Shown here in pieces: positions 24,253 through 32,800 of a DNA stretch of 64,000 bases. The stretch's first letter is position 1. Each line of letters starts with the position of its first letter. The position numbers and the translations under genes were made by a program. This DNA is from Maricaulis sp034670125 (GTDB taxonomy: Bacteria > Pseudomonadota > Alphaproteobacteria > Caulobacterales > Maricaulaceae). The notes beneath the pieces were generated by a model. That model was not told the origin of the DNA, did no database searches, and saw only the letters and a list, made by a program, of their open reading frames with translations. Where the stretch lies: positions 186,001 to 250,000 of the forward strand of contig NZ_JAXMOC010000002.1 in NCBI RefSeq assembly GCF_034670125.1, in the 5' to 3' direction.

Positions 24253-25568
24253 GGACCGCAAATCTCGCTTTTTTGACCTTCCGGCCCTGAGGCCGCGTTG
24301 CGGCCGATGGTATACACCTCGCCATCAGGCGTCACGCCGCGGATGTACTGATCCTCAGGTCCATCTTCGACCACAATCAGATCACCCCAGGGCGCGACAC
24401 ACAGATTGTCGCATCGCTCCATCACGGCTTCGTCATGGCTCTCGAAAAAGAGTTGCAGACGCCCGGCCTGTGCGGTTTCGCCCGGCTGGCCTTCGGCCGG
24501 GCTGGGTTGATAGCGCCAGATCTGGCCAAGCCGTTCGGGACCGCCGTCGGTGCAGGTGAAATAGCACTCATTATCGCCCCACCAGATACCCTCGCCACGC
24601 GTAAAGTGGGCGGCACCGGCTTCGATGCCGCGCTGGGCAAGGTCGGCATTCGGGGCCTCGACATCGTCGAGATCGATCCACTCCACCTCAAGCCACTCGC
24701 CCTGCGCGATGCCCGCACTCTGCCAGTTGCGGGTGTCGAGTGCAGGACGCCCACGTACGCCAAGCGCCTGCAAGCGGCCGCCAGCGGCGAGTTGGCCGGG
24801 CACGTCCGGCAGAAAACGATAGAACAGGGCCCGCTCATATTGATCTTCCGTTTCATAGGCGATCAGGGTGCGCGGATCGATCGCCACGGCTTCGTGGCGG
24901 AAGCGACCCATCGCCTTCAAGGGCACCGGTTCAACCAGTCCGCTGACGTCGGCTGGCACTTCGAACACATACCCGTGTTCCTTGCCGGCCTGGGGCCCGA
25001 TGTTCAACTCGGTTTCCTCGCAGGTCAGCCAGGTGCCCCAGGGGGTCGGGCCGCCGGCGCAATTGTTCATGGTGCCGACCAGGGAAAGGTATTCATCCTC
25101 GACCGCCAGGGTCTCCGGATCCAGCACCAGATGGCTCGTGCCGCCAAGATGTGGATTGCCGGCCTCATCCCAGTCATGGACCCGGTCGCGGTCGATCCGG
25201 TCGAGCAGGGCGTTGTCGGGGCCAAACGGCGACTTGTCGCCATCGCCAAGCCGAAGCTCGTGATTGCGGACCAGTACCAGCCGCCCGTCGGCCCGCTGGA
25301 AGCAGGCCATGCCGTCAAAGTCCCCCGGAACAACGAGACCGTCGCTCATCGGCTGGCCCGCCGACGAAATGACCTCGTAGGTGAAGCCGCGCGGCAGATC
25401 GAACAGCCCGTCCGGATCGACCCGCAGCTCACCGAAACCCTCGACCTGGTTGAAATATCCCTGTTCGGCCGGGTAGCGACGCTGACACGCCGACAGGGCG
25501 GCCAAGCCGGAAAAGGCGAGGGAGGTCGCCGCGGTATTGCGCAGGAAGTGGCGTCGGGACAGGGGCAT
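24153..25568 (-). CDS. PhoX-like (DUF839) alkaline phosphatase-family protein, Tat signal
   Basis: 471 residues. The N-terminus MPLSRRHFLRNTAATSLAFS is a twin-arginine signal, followed by LAALSAC, which could also be lipidated. PhoX/DUF839 features: LFDLPRGFTYEVISSAG, DGMACF, LVRNHEL, GGTSHLVLDPETLAV, GTMNNCAGGPTPWGTWLTCEE, HEAVAIDPRT, and C-terminal CGPCFSPDGSTLFFNVQRHPG. Such proteins are Ca/Fe-dependent phosphatases or uncharacterised relatives in the periplasm. It is followed by the phytase-like lipoprotein with a 100-base overlap. The 212-base gap to rplM is AT-rich and should hold divergent promoters. Confidence 0.8.
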   Translation of the reverse strand: MPLSRRHFLRNTAATSLAFSGLAALSACQRRYPAEQGYFNQVEGFGELRVDPDGLFDLPRGFTYEVISSAGQPMSDGLVVPGDFDGMACFQRADGRLVLVRNHELRLGDGDKSPFGPDNALLDRIDRDRVHDWDEAGNPHLGGTSHLVLDPETLAVEDEYLSLVGTMNNCAGGPTPWGTWLTCEETELNIGPQAGKEHGYVFEVPADVSGLVEPVPLKAMGRFRHEAVAIDPRTLIAYETEDQYERALFYRFLPDVPGQLAAGGRLQALGVRGRPALDTRNWQSAGIAQGEWLEVEWIDLDDVEAPNADLAQRGIEAGAAHFTRGEGIWWGDNECYFTCTDGGPERLGQIWRYQPSPAEGQPGETAQAGRLQLFFESHDEAVMERCDNLCVAPWGDLIVVEDGPEDQYIRGVTPDGEVYTIGRNAASGPEGQKSEICGPCFSPDGSTLFFNVQRHPGRTFAVRGPWPARSL

Positions 25569-25780
25569 GGGGTCTCCAGCGGGGGCTTGATCATCGTGTA
25601 ACTACAACGACTTCGCGACGGATGCATGACGTTCTGACAGTATGCGGTATTATATAACCGTATATCTAGGTGTATAAAATTGCAGTCGAAATTCGACACG
25701 CGCTTGACCGAACAGCAAATCCCTCCTACACGGCGCCCTCGAATTCAACCTGAGCCAATCAGGCCTGAGGCAGGATTATT
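25569..25780. promoter_or_regulatory. divergent promoter region, phoX-like / rplM
   Basis: AT-rich for this genome, with an imperfect dyad CGGTATTATATAACCG at 25645-25660 and a further TATATCTAGGTGTATAAAAT stretch. I could not recognise a canonical Pho box. Promoters for both flanking transcripts must lie here. Confidence 0.4.
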
Positions 25781-26245
25781 ATGAAAACCATCTCCGTTAA
25801 ACCGGCGGATGTCGAAAAGAAGTGGGTCGTGATCGACGCAGAAGGTGCCGTTGTCGGTCGCCTCGCTGCCTACGTCGCCACCCGCCTTCGCGGCAAGCAC
25901 CGTCCGGACTATACGCCCCATGTCGACATGGGCGACAACATCATCATCGTGAACGCCGACAAGGTCGTGTTCACGGGCAAGAAGCGTGACGACAAGCGCT
26001 ACTATCACCACACCGGTCACCCGGGTGGGATCAAGGAAACCAGCCCGGCCAAGATCCTGGACGGTCGTTTCCCTGAGCGTGTCGTCGAGAAAGCCGTGCT
26101 GCGCATGCTGCCGAAAGACAGCCCGCTGGCCCGTCAGCAGTACTCGAACCTGCGCGTCTATGCCGGTCCCGATCACAAGCACGAGGCCCAACAGCCTGAA
26201 GTGGTCGATTTCAAGTCCATGAACTCCAAGAATACGCGAGGCTGA
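25781..26245 (+). CDS. rplM: 50S ribosomal protein L13
   Basis: Large-subunit protein, 154 residues. MKTISVKPADVEKKWVVIDAEGA at the N-terminus, VGRLAAYVATRLRGKH and the YYHHTGHPGGIKE signature are diagnostic. AGGCAGGATTATT gives the ribosome site. It is separated from rpsI by one base, the universal L13-S9 pair. Confidence 0.98.
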   Translation: MKTISVKPADVEKKWVVIDAEGAVVGRLAAYVATRLRGKHRPDYTPHVDMGDNIIIVNADKVVFTGKKRDDKRYYHHTGHPGGIKETSPAKILDGRFPERVVEKAVLRMLPKDSPLARQQYSNLRVYAGPDHKHEAQQPEVVDFKSMNSKNTRG

Positions 26246-26246
26246 T

Positions 26247-26744
26247 ATGTCTGAAGAAGCCCGCTCGCTCGAAGACCTCAAGGAAGTCATCAAGGAAGCC
26301 GATGCCGGCGCCGTGGTGGCCGAAGAGTCTGCTCCGGCTGAGCCCAAGATTGATGAGCATGGTCGTTCCTACGCCACCGGCAAGCGCAAGAACGCGGTCG
26401 CCCGCGTCTGGATCAAGCGCGGCAATGGCAAGATCACGGTCAATGGCCGCGATCAGGAAACCTATTTCGCCCGCCCGGTCCTTCGCATGCTGCTCCAGCA
26501 GCCGCTGGAAGCTGCCGAGCGCGTCGACGAATTCGACATCATTGCCACCGTCACCGGTGGTGGTCTGTCCGGCCAGGCCGGTGCTGTGCGTCACGGCATC
26601 TCCAAGGCCCTCCAGCTGTTCGAACCGGGCCTGCGCCCGGTCCTGAAGGCCGGTGGCTTCCTGACCCGCGACAGCCGTGTTGTCGAGCGTAAGAAGTACG
26701 GCAAGGCCAAGGCCCGCCGTTCCTTCCAGTTCTCGAAGCGCTAA
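26247..26744 (+). CDS. rpsI: 30S ribosomal protein S9
   Basis: Small-subunit protein whose C-terminal tail reaches the P-site tRNA. 165 residues compared with about 130 in E. coli: the first about 35 residues are an acidic extension (LEDLKEVIKEADAG, AEESAPAEP), as seen in many alphaproteobacteria. The core begins YATGKRKNAVARVWI; TGGGLSGQAGAVRHGISKAL and the terminal KKYGKAKARRSFQFSKR are intact. Confidence 0.98.
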   Translation: MSEEARSLEDLKEVIKEADAGAVVAEESAPAEPKIDEHGRSYATGKRKNAVARVWIKRGNGKITVNGRDQETYFARPVLRMLLQQPLEAAERVDEFDIIATVTGGGLSGQAGAVRHGISKALQLFEPGLRPVLKAGGFLTRDSRVVERKKYGKAKARRSFQFSKR

Positions 26745-26770
26745 GCTTTCCAGAACACGCCGAATGCAAG

Positions 26771-26806
26771 ACGGGCGGTGCCATTGGCGCCGCCCGTTTT
26801 TCGTTT
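26771..26806 (+). terminator. rho-independent terminator of rplM-rpsI
   Basis: ACGGGCGGTGCC / GGCGCCGCCCGT with a 3-base loop and one G-T wobble, followed by TTTTCGTTTT. It begins 27 bases after the rpsI stop. Confidence 0.9.
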
Positions 26807-26825
26807 TGGGGTTGGTCGACTACGG

Positions 26826-27749
26826 CTAGATCGCCGTCACGCGGTTTCGCGTTTCGCGGCGCTGCGCGGCCAACCCGTCCGCAATCGCGTCGAAAACCAG
26901 CCGGATGCGGCGGCTGGTGTTGAGTTCGCGGTGGGTGACCAGCCAGGTCTGGACCGGAATGGGAGGCAGTGCCGGCCATAGCTCTTCCAGCTCGGAATGT
27001 TGCTCGATCCAGTCGCGCGTCATCGGTGTGATGCCGAGACCCTGCATGGCCAGGGCGTGATGGACGGTGCTGCTGCCGCAGCTGATGCGGAAATTGTCGG
27101 CGGTGAGGTTCAGGCCGATCGCGTTGAGATGTTCGATGACGCGCTCATTCTGCTCGAACCCGATGAAATCCAGCCGGTTGATGTCCTCGATACAGGTCGG
27201 ACGGCCGACCCGGTCCAGATAGTCGGGATGGGCATAGAGATGGCCGGTCGTCTCACTGACGAGGCGGGCAATCAGGTCGGGTTGTTCCGGACGCGCATGC
27301 CGGATGGCGATGTCGGCCTCGCGCTTTTGCAGGTCCTGCAGCTCGTTCGAGGCGATGATCTCCAGCCGGATGCCCGGGGCCGTCTCGCGGATATGCTTGA
27401 TGATGGGCGGCAGGTAGTAGGAGGCCATGATATTGGTCGCGGTGACCGTCACCCGCCCTTCAATGGCGCTGGACTGGCCGGACGCGGTCAGGGAAATCCG
27501 TTGTGCCGCTTCACCCATCGAGCGGACATGCTCGACCAGTTCCAGCGCGGCGCCTGTCGGTACGGTCGCGCGGCGATTGCGTTCGAACAGGGTCACGCCG
27601 AGATCTGATTCCAGCGCGGCGATTTGCCGGCTCAGGGTGGGCTGGGTCTGTCCCAGGGCGCGGGCGGCACCTGAAAAGGAGCCTTCCTCGATGGTGGCGA
27701 GGAGGGCGCGGATCTGATTCCAGTCGAAGGCAATAGCGGACCAATTCAT
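26826..27749 (-). CDS. LysR-family transcriptional regulator
   Basis: 307 residues, normal LTTR length. The N-terminal helix-turn-helix is FSGAARALGQTQPTLSRQIA and LESDLGVTLFERNRR; the rest is a periplasmic-binding-like effector domain. Divergent from a methyltransferase gene across 112 bases that contain a perfect dyad (27763-27779), so it probably regulates itself and the methyltransferase/ABC exporter pair. The effector is unknown. Confidence 0.9.
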   Translation of the reverse strand: MNWSAIAFDWNQIRALLATIEEGSFSGAARALGQTQPTLSRQIAALESDLGVTLFERNRRATVPTGAALELVEHVRSMGEAAQRISLTASGQSSAIEGRVTVTATNIMASYYLPPIIKHIRETAPGIRLEIIASNELQDLQKREADIAIRHARPEQPDLIARLVSETTGHLYAHPDYLDRVGRPTCIEDINRLDFIGFEQNERVIEHLNAIGLNLTADNFRISCGSSTVHHALAMQGLGITPMTRDWIEQHSELEELWPALPPIPVQTWLVTHRELNTSRRIRLVFDAIADGLAAQRRETRNRVTAI

Positions 27750-27762
27750 GGATTTGCGTATA

Positions 27763-27779
27763 ACAGAAAGCCGTTCTGT
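27763..27779. promoter_or_regulatory. candidate LysR operator
   Basis: ACAGAA-N5-TTCTGT, perfect 6-bp arms in a 17-bp dyad, 14 bases upstream of the LysR start codon and 83 bases before the divergent methyltransferase gene. Position and symmetry fit an LTTR autoregulatory site. Confidence 0.5.
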
Positions 27780-27861
27780 CGCAATTCATATTCGGTCTGC
27801 GTATGTCTAAATGACAGCGGACGCCATCGCACAGGGCGAGAGTCGACAGGAGTGACACGAC

Positions 27862-28488
27862 ATGACGCAAGCGCACCGCTGGTGGGACAAGATCGCCGAG
27901 AAGTATTCCAACCAGCCCATCGCCGATGTTCCGGCCTGGGAACACAAGCTCGACCGCATCCGGGACCATCTGACCCCGCAGACACAATTGCTGGAGTTTG
28001 GCTGCGGGACGGGCGGGACGGCGCGCCGTCTCGCACCCCATGTCGACTCCATCCTGGCCACCGACCTGTCCGGTCAGATGCTGGAAATCGCCGAAGCCCG
28101 GGGGCGTGACGAGGGAATGACCAATATCCGCTATGAGCGCGGTGACTTCGTCGACCTGGACGCGCCCGACGGTCATTTCGATGTGGTGCTCGGGATGAGC
28201 ATCCTGCACCTGCTCGATGACCGTCACGCTGCCATGCAGAAGGCCATGCGCCTGCTCAAGCCGGATGGCGTCTTCATCACCAGCACGGCCTGCCTGCTGG
28301 ACGGCTTCTGGTTCATGGTGCCGATCCTGCCGATCGGGCGGATGCTGGGCGCGTTTCCGCCGGTGAAGGCCTTTGGCGGCCGCAAGCTGAGGCGGGAGAT
28401 TGTCGATGCCGGCTTCGACATCGAGTATGAGTGGCGGCCCAAGCCGAGCGGCGCCTACTTTATCGTCGCCCGCAAACCGGTGGATTGA
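27862..28488 (+). CDS. class I SAM-dependent methyltransferase
   Basis: 208 residues. SAM-binding motif I LLEFGCGTGGTARRLAP near residue 40, followed by LATDLSGQMLEIAEARG (motif post-I) and DVVLGMSILHLLDD (motif II). AGGAG lies 9 bases before the ATG. The C-terminal part ends EWRPKPSGAYFIVARKP, similar to UbiE-like small-molecule methyltransferases. Substrate unknown. It precedes an ABC exporter by 39 bases and is divergent from a LysR regulator. Confidence 0.85.
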   Translation: MTQAHRWWDKIAEKYSNQPIADVPAWEHKLDRIRDHLTPQTQLLEFGCGTGGTARRLAPHVDSILATDLSGQMLEIAEARGRDEGMTNIRYERGDFVDLDAPDGHFDVVLGMSILHLLDDRHAAMQKAMRLLKPDGVFITSTACLLDGFWFMVPILPIGRMLGAFPPVKAFGGRKLRREIVDAGFDIEYEWRPKPSGAYFIVARKPVD

Positions 28489-28527
28489 CCCGCCGTCGAT
28501 CATCGCTCTGATACAGGACACAACACG

Positions 28528-30420
28528 ATGACCAGACAGGATGGTGCAGCGGCGGATGCCGTTGACGAGGCGCGCGGGTCGGGGTTTGCGGCAGAACTCG
28601 AGCGGGACCAGGCCCATCGCGAGAAAGCCCGCAGCGTGCAGCCGCTGCGCCGCCTTCTTCCCTACATTACCCGCTACCCGGGCCTGTTGCTCGCATTCTC
28701 GGTATTTCTTGTGCTGGCGTCGAGCCTGACCCTGTTGCTGCCGGCGGCCTTCCGTCTGGTGGTCGATTGCGGTTTCGCCGGAGCCTCACCGCCAGCCGCC
28801 TGTCCGGCGCTGGGTACCGGCGAGGGATTGGGCGGATATTTCGTAGCCGGAATGGGTGTCGCCATCCTGTTGGGGCTGGCCAGCGCGTTCCGCTTCTATT
28901 TCATCAGCCGGCTGGGCGAGCGCGTTGTCGCGGACCTGCGTCGTGACGTGTTCGGACATCTTCTCTCGCTTGATGCCGGCTTTTACGCCACGACCCGGAC
29001 CGGGGAGGTATTGTCCCGCCTGACGACCGACACCACCCTGATCCAGACCGTGGTCGGTTCGTCGATTTCGGTGGCCTTGCGCACGGTTGCCACAACAACA
29101 GGCGCGCTTGTGCTGATGGTGGTGGTGAGCTGGAAACTGGCCTTGCTGGTGCTGGCGCTGGGTCCGTTGATCCTGGGTCCGATCATGTTGTTCGGGCGTC
29201 GCATCCAGCGGTTGTCGCGGGTCAGCCAGGACAATCTGGCGGATGCCTCGGCGCGGGCCGGAGAGACCCTGCAGGCCATCGATACGGTCCAGGCCTTCAC
29301 CCGCGAGGCTGAGGAAAGCGGTCGTTTTGCCGAAGCGGTCGAGATGACGTTTACGTCGGCGATGCGTCGGATCGGCGTCCGCTCGATCATGACCGCGCTG
29401 ATATTCTCGGTGATCCTGAGCGGCCTGATCGCCGTGCTCTGGTTTGGTGCGGTACAGGTCCAGGCCGGCGCCATGACGCCCGGCGCGATGACCCAGTTCG
29501 TGATGTATGCCTTTGTCGCCGTCAGCGGCGTTGGCATGCTCACAGAGACCTATACCGAAATGATGCGGGCCGCCGGTGCGACAGAGCGATTGATGGAGTT
29601 GCTGGGCGCCCGCTCGACCCTGCCGGTGCAGACCCCGCCCGCGCCGCTGCGAGGGCCGGTGCGCGGCGCCATCGGCTTCGAGGGCGTGTCATTTGCCTAT
29701 CCGACCCGACCAGATGACCTGGCCCTTCGTGATGTGTCCCTGACCGTCGAGCCCGGCGAGACCGTGGCGATTGTCGGGCCTTCGGGCGCCGGCAAGAGCA
29801 CGCTGTTCCAGTTGATGCTGCGCCTGCACGACCCGGTCACCGGGCGCGTCAGCCTGGATGGTCAGGACATCAGCCAGCTCGACCCGCAGGACCTGCGCCG
29901 CCAGCTGGCCATCGTGCAACAGAATGCGCCGTTGTTTTCGGGAAGTGTGGCCGACAATATCCGCTTTGGCCGTCCGGATGCGAGTGAGGCCGATGTCCGT
30001 GCCGCTGCTCGCGCCGCGAATGCCGATGGCTTCATCGAAGCCTTGCCGCAAGGCTACCAGACCAGCCTCGGTGAACGGGCGGCAGCCCTGTCCGGCGGTC
30101 AGCGGCAGCGGCTGGCGATCGCCCGGGCCATCCTGCGCGATGCTCCGGTCCTGTTGCTGGATGAGGCGACCAGCGCCCTCGATTCCGAGAGTGAACAACT
30201 GATCCAGGCGGCCGTGGAACGGCTGTCGGAGGGGCGCACCACCTTGGTCATCGCCCACCGTCTGGCAACCGTGCGATCGGCTGATCGCATCGTGGTGCTC
30301 GAGGACGGCGCGGTGGTCGATGTGGGTCAACACGACGCGTTGTTGACGCGCGGCGGGCTTTACGCACGCTATGTCGATCTGCAATTCGGCAGCGAGCCGG
30401 GAACCGTCCCGGCATCATGA
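28528..30420 (+). CDS. MsbA-like ABC exporter (fused permease/ATPase)
   Basis: 630 residues. Residues about 50-330 form a six-helix ABC transmembrane domain; the ATPase has Walker A GPSGAGKST, Q-loop VQQNAPLFSG, signature LSGGQRQRLAIARAI, Walker B VLLLDEATSALDSESEQ and the H-loop IAHRLATV. It looks like the TIGR02204-type MsbA-related exporters of alphaproteobacteria; the lipid or drug substrate is unknown. It follows the methyltransferase closely and may share its LysR control. It is convergent with phaC. Confidence 0.92.
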   Translation: MTRQDGAAADAVDEARGSGFAAELERDQAHREKARSVQPLRRLLPYITRYPGLLLAFSVFLVLASSLTLLLPAAFRLVVDCGFAGASPPAACPALGTGEGLGGYFVAGMGVAILLGLASAFRFYFISRLGERVVADLRRDVFGHLLSLDAGFYATTRTGEVLSRLTTDTTLIQTVVGSSISVALRTVATTTGALVLMVVVSWKLALLVLALGPLILGPIMLFGRRIQRLSRVSQDNLADASARAGETLQAIDTVQAFTREAEESGRFAEAVEMTFTSAMRRIGVRSIMTALIFSVILSGLIAVLWFGAVQVQAGAMTPGAMTQFVMYAFVAVSGVGMLTETYTEMMRAAGATERLMELLGARSTLPVQTPPAPLRGPVRGAIGFEGVSFAYPTRPDDLALRDVSLTVEPGETVAIVGPSGAGKSTLFQLMLRLHDPVTGRVSLDGQDISQLDPQDLRRQLAIVQQNAPLFSGSVADNIRFGRPDASEADVRAAARAANADGFIEALPQGYQTSLGERAAALSGGQRQRLAIARAILRDAPVLLLDEATSALDSESEQLIQAAVERLSEGRTTLVIAHRLATVRSADRIVVLEDGAVVDVGQHDALLTRGGLYARYVDLQFGSEPGTVPAS

Positions 30421-30442
30421 CATCGACGGGGATGCAGGCCAG

Positions 30443-32335
30443 CTAGCCTTTGGGTTTGGCCGCCGATTCCGCCTTTGACGTGCCGGCGTCGCTCCTCACC
30501 AGGACATTGCGACCTGGCGCCTTGCGCAGTGGCTTGAGCTTGCCGTCGCCGGGCTGGCGGGCGGGAATGTCGTCACCGGAGTGTGTATTGAGCCAGTCGC
30601 GCCAATCGCCCCACCAAGACCCGGGGGTCTCGCTGGCGCCGTCGATCCATTCCTCGACCGTTTCCGGCAGGGCGTCATTGGTCCAGTACTGGTATTTCCG
30701 GGCGTCGGGATGATTGATCACGCCGGCAATATGCCCGGAGCCGGCCATCATGAAACGCACCGGACCACCATAAAGGCGTGCGGCGCGGTAAACCGACGGG
30801 TAGGGCGCGATATGGTCTTCCTTGGAGGCCTGGATATAGACCGGTGTCGTCACGGCACCGAGTGACAGCTTGTGACCGCCGAGCTCCAGCTCGCCCTTGG
30901 CCAGCCGGTTGTTCTTGTAGAAATTGTCGAGATACCAGAGGTGCAGTGCCTTGGGCATCCGGGTCTGGTCGGCATTCCAGTACAAAAGGTCGAAGGCCTG
31001 TGGCTGGCGACCGAGCATGTAGTTGTTGACCACAAAGGACCAGACCAGGTCGTTCGAGCGTAGCAGGTTGAAGGTGTCCGCCATCGAGCGCCCGTCGAGC
31101 ACACCGCCCTGGCTGTCCATGATCCGCTCGATTTCCTTCATCCAGATATCATCGATGAAGATCAGCAGGTCGCCGGCTTTCTCGAAGTCGGACTGGGCCG
31201 CAAAGAAGGTTGCCGACGCGATCCGGTCGCCTTGCCCTTCCGCTTCCAGCCAGGCCAGAGCCGTTGAAAGCATCGTGCCGGCGACGCAGTAACCGACCGC
31301 GTTGACCGATGTCTCGCCGGTTGCCGCTTCGATGGCGTGCAGTGCGGCGAACAGGCCTTCATGCATGTAATCGTTGAAGGTCTTGTCTTTCAGCTCGGGC
31401 CCCGGATTGACCCAGGAGATCAGGAAGACCGTAAAACCTTGCGCGGTCAGCCAACGGATCATCGAATTCTTCTCGCGAAGATCCATGATGTAGAATTTGT
31501 TGATCCAGGGCGGTGCGATCAGCAGGGGGCGCTGCTTCACCGTGTCGGTGGTCGGCGCGTACTGGATCAGCTCCATGAGCTCGTTCTCGAACACGACCTC
31601 GCCGGGAGCGGTCGCCATGTCCCGGCCGACCTGGAAACCGTCCATGTCGGTCTGCTTGAGCGCCAGGCGTCCGCCGCCGGAGGACAGGTCGTCGAGCAGG
31701 TTCTGGAGGCCGCGGGTCAGATTTGTCCCCTGGCTCTCGAATGTCTCACGGAGCACATCGGGATTGGTCAGCGCGAAATTGGTGGGCGACAGCGCATCGG
31801 TCATCATCCGCGTCAGGAACTCGACCTTGCGGCGGGTCCGATCGTCGACCCCGTCAACGCTGCCAACCAGCCCCATCATGAAATGCTGGTTGAGCAGGTA
31901 GGACTGCTTGATGGCATCGAAAACCGGGCTTTCCGACCACTCACTCGACCGCCAGCGCTTGTCGCCCGGCTCCGGCTCGATGGCTGGGGCACCCGGGGCG
32001 TCTGTCCCCATCATGCGCTTTGAGGTGTTGGACCAGAGGTCGATATAGCCTTTCATCAGATCCGCCTGGGCGCGCATCATCAGGTCCGGCTGGCCGGCGA
32101 TCTTTTCCCAGACCTCATGAAATTCCGGCGCGGAATGGAAGGGATCGGCATTGGGCATGACGGCGTCGCCCTCAAGGGCCTTGCCCATCACATCAGACAG
32201 GAGTTTTTGGGATTTGAGCGAGGCCTGCATGAGGTTGCGTGACACCTGGTCGAGCGTTTCCAGCTCTTTCTCGGTCATGGCGCCCCAGCTGGTGCTGTCG
32301 GATCCCGTGCTGCCTTTTTCCGACTTTTCGCTCAT
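30443..32335 (-). CDS. phaC: class I poly(3-hydroxyalkanoate) synthase
   Basis: Polymerises 3-hydroxyacyl-CoA into PHA granules. 630 residues. The lipase-like box is VGYCVAGTML with the catalytic Cys, the Asp lies in ASKEDHIAPY and the His in GSGHIAGVIN, giving a complete Cys-Asp-His triad. The N-terminal region has the synthase-specific WEKIAGQPDLMMRAQADLMK. Alpha/beta-hydrolase core spans about residues 270-560. No phasin, phaA/B or phaR gene is adjacent; the 3-oxoacid CoA-transferase at 60.5 kb is distant. Confidence 0.96.
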   Translation of the reverse strand: MSEKSEKGSTGSDSTSWGAMTEKELETLDQVSRNLMQASLKSQKLLSDVMGKALEGDAVMPNADPFHSAPEFHEVWEKIAGQPDLMMRAQADLMKGYIDLWSNTSKRMMGTDAPGAPAIEPEPGDKRWRSSEWSESPVFDAIKQSYLLNQHFMMGLVGSVDGVDDRTRRKVEFLTRMMTDALSPTNFALTNPDVLRETFESQGTNLTRGLQNLLDDLSSGGGRLALKQTDMDGFQVGRDMATAPGEVVFENELMELIQYAPTTDTVKQRPLLIAPPWINKFYIMDLREKNSMIRWLTAQGFTVFLISWVNPGPELKDKTFNDYMHEGLFAALHAIEAATGETSVNAVGYCVAGTMLSTALAWLEAEGQGDRIASATFFAAQSDFEKAGDLLIFIDDIWMKEIERIMDSQGGVLDGRSMADTFNLLRSNDLVWSFVVNNYMLGRQPQAFDLLYWNADQTRMPKALHLWYLDNFYKNNRLAKGELELGGHKLSLGAVTTPVYIQASKEDHIAPYPSVYRAARLYGGPVRFMMAGSGHIAGVINHPDARKYQYWTNDALPETVEEWIDGASETPGSWWGDWRDWLNTHSGDDIPARQPGDGKLKPLRKAPGRNVLVRSDAGTSKAESAAKPKG

Positions 32336-32418
32336 GGTGGTCCCTTGTTATCAACGGGTGACTCGGACCCGTATCAGCGTATAGAAAGCGCGACGCGCGT
32401 CCAGCGCGAGGAGAGCTC

Positions 32419-32748
32419 ATGCAACACGTCCCGTTCGCCCTGTCCATCATGCTTTTGCTGGGGGGCTGTGCCGTCGTCGAAATGCCGACGGCCGATGTCC
32501 GGCATCCGGACTGGGTCGAGGACCGCCTGAACAATGCCGGGGATGGACGTCAGGCACCGCCGGTGGTGCCGGTAACATCGCTGGCCGATGGCGAAGGCGA
32601 AGCCATGGACCGTGCGGCTCGGCAATTATTGGCGGAAAAGGCGGCGATGGAAGCCGCGGCCGCGCATCAGGTTGAAGCCAATCAGCGCGGATCCGCCGAA
32701 GAGTTTGTCACCGACGGGCAGGCCCGCACCGAGCCACCCCAGCCATAA
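32419..32748 (+). CDS. small lipoprotein
   Basis: 109 residues. Signal peptide with lipobox LLLGGC (Cys17), then a Pro/Ala/Glu-rich chain including an alanine-rich helix LLAEKAAMEAAAAHQVEANQ. AGGAGAG lies upstream of the ATG. No family recognised. Divergent from phaC, upstream of glpX. Confidence 0.6.
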   Translation: MQHVPFALSIMLLLGGCAVVEMPTADVRHPDWVEDRLNNAGDGRQAPPVVPVTSLADGEGEAMDRAARQLLAEKAAMEAAAAHQVEANQRGSAEEFVTDGQARTEPPQP

Positions 32749-32800
32749 CCAGAGACGAAACCTGCCGGGCCGGTCCCGACAGGCATGCAAGGAAGACGAC

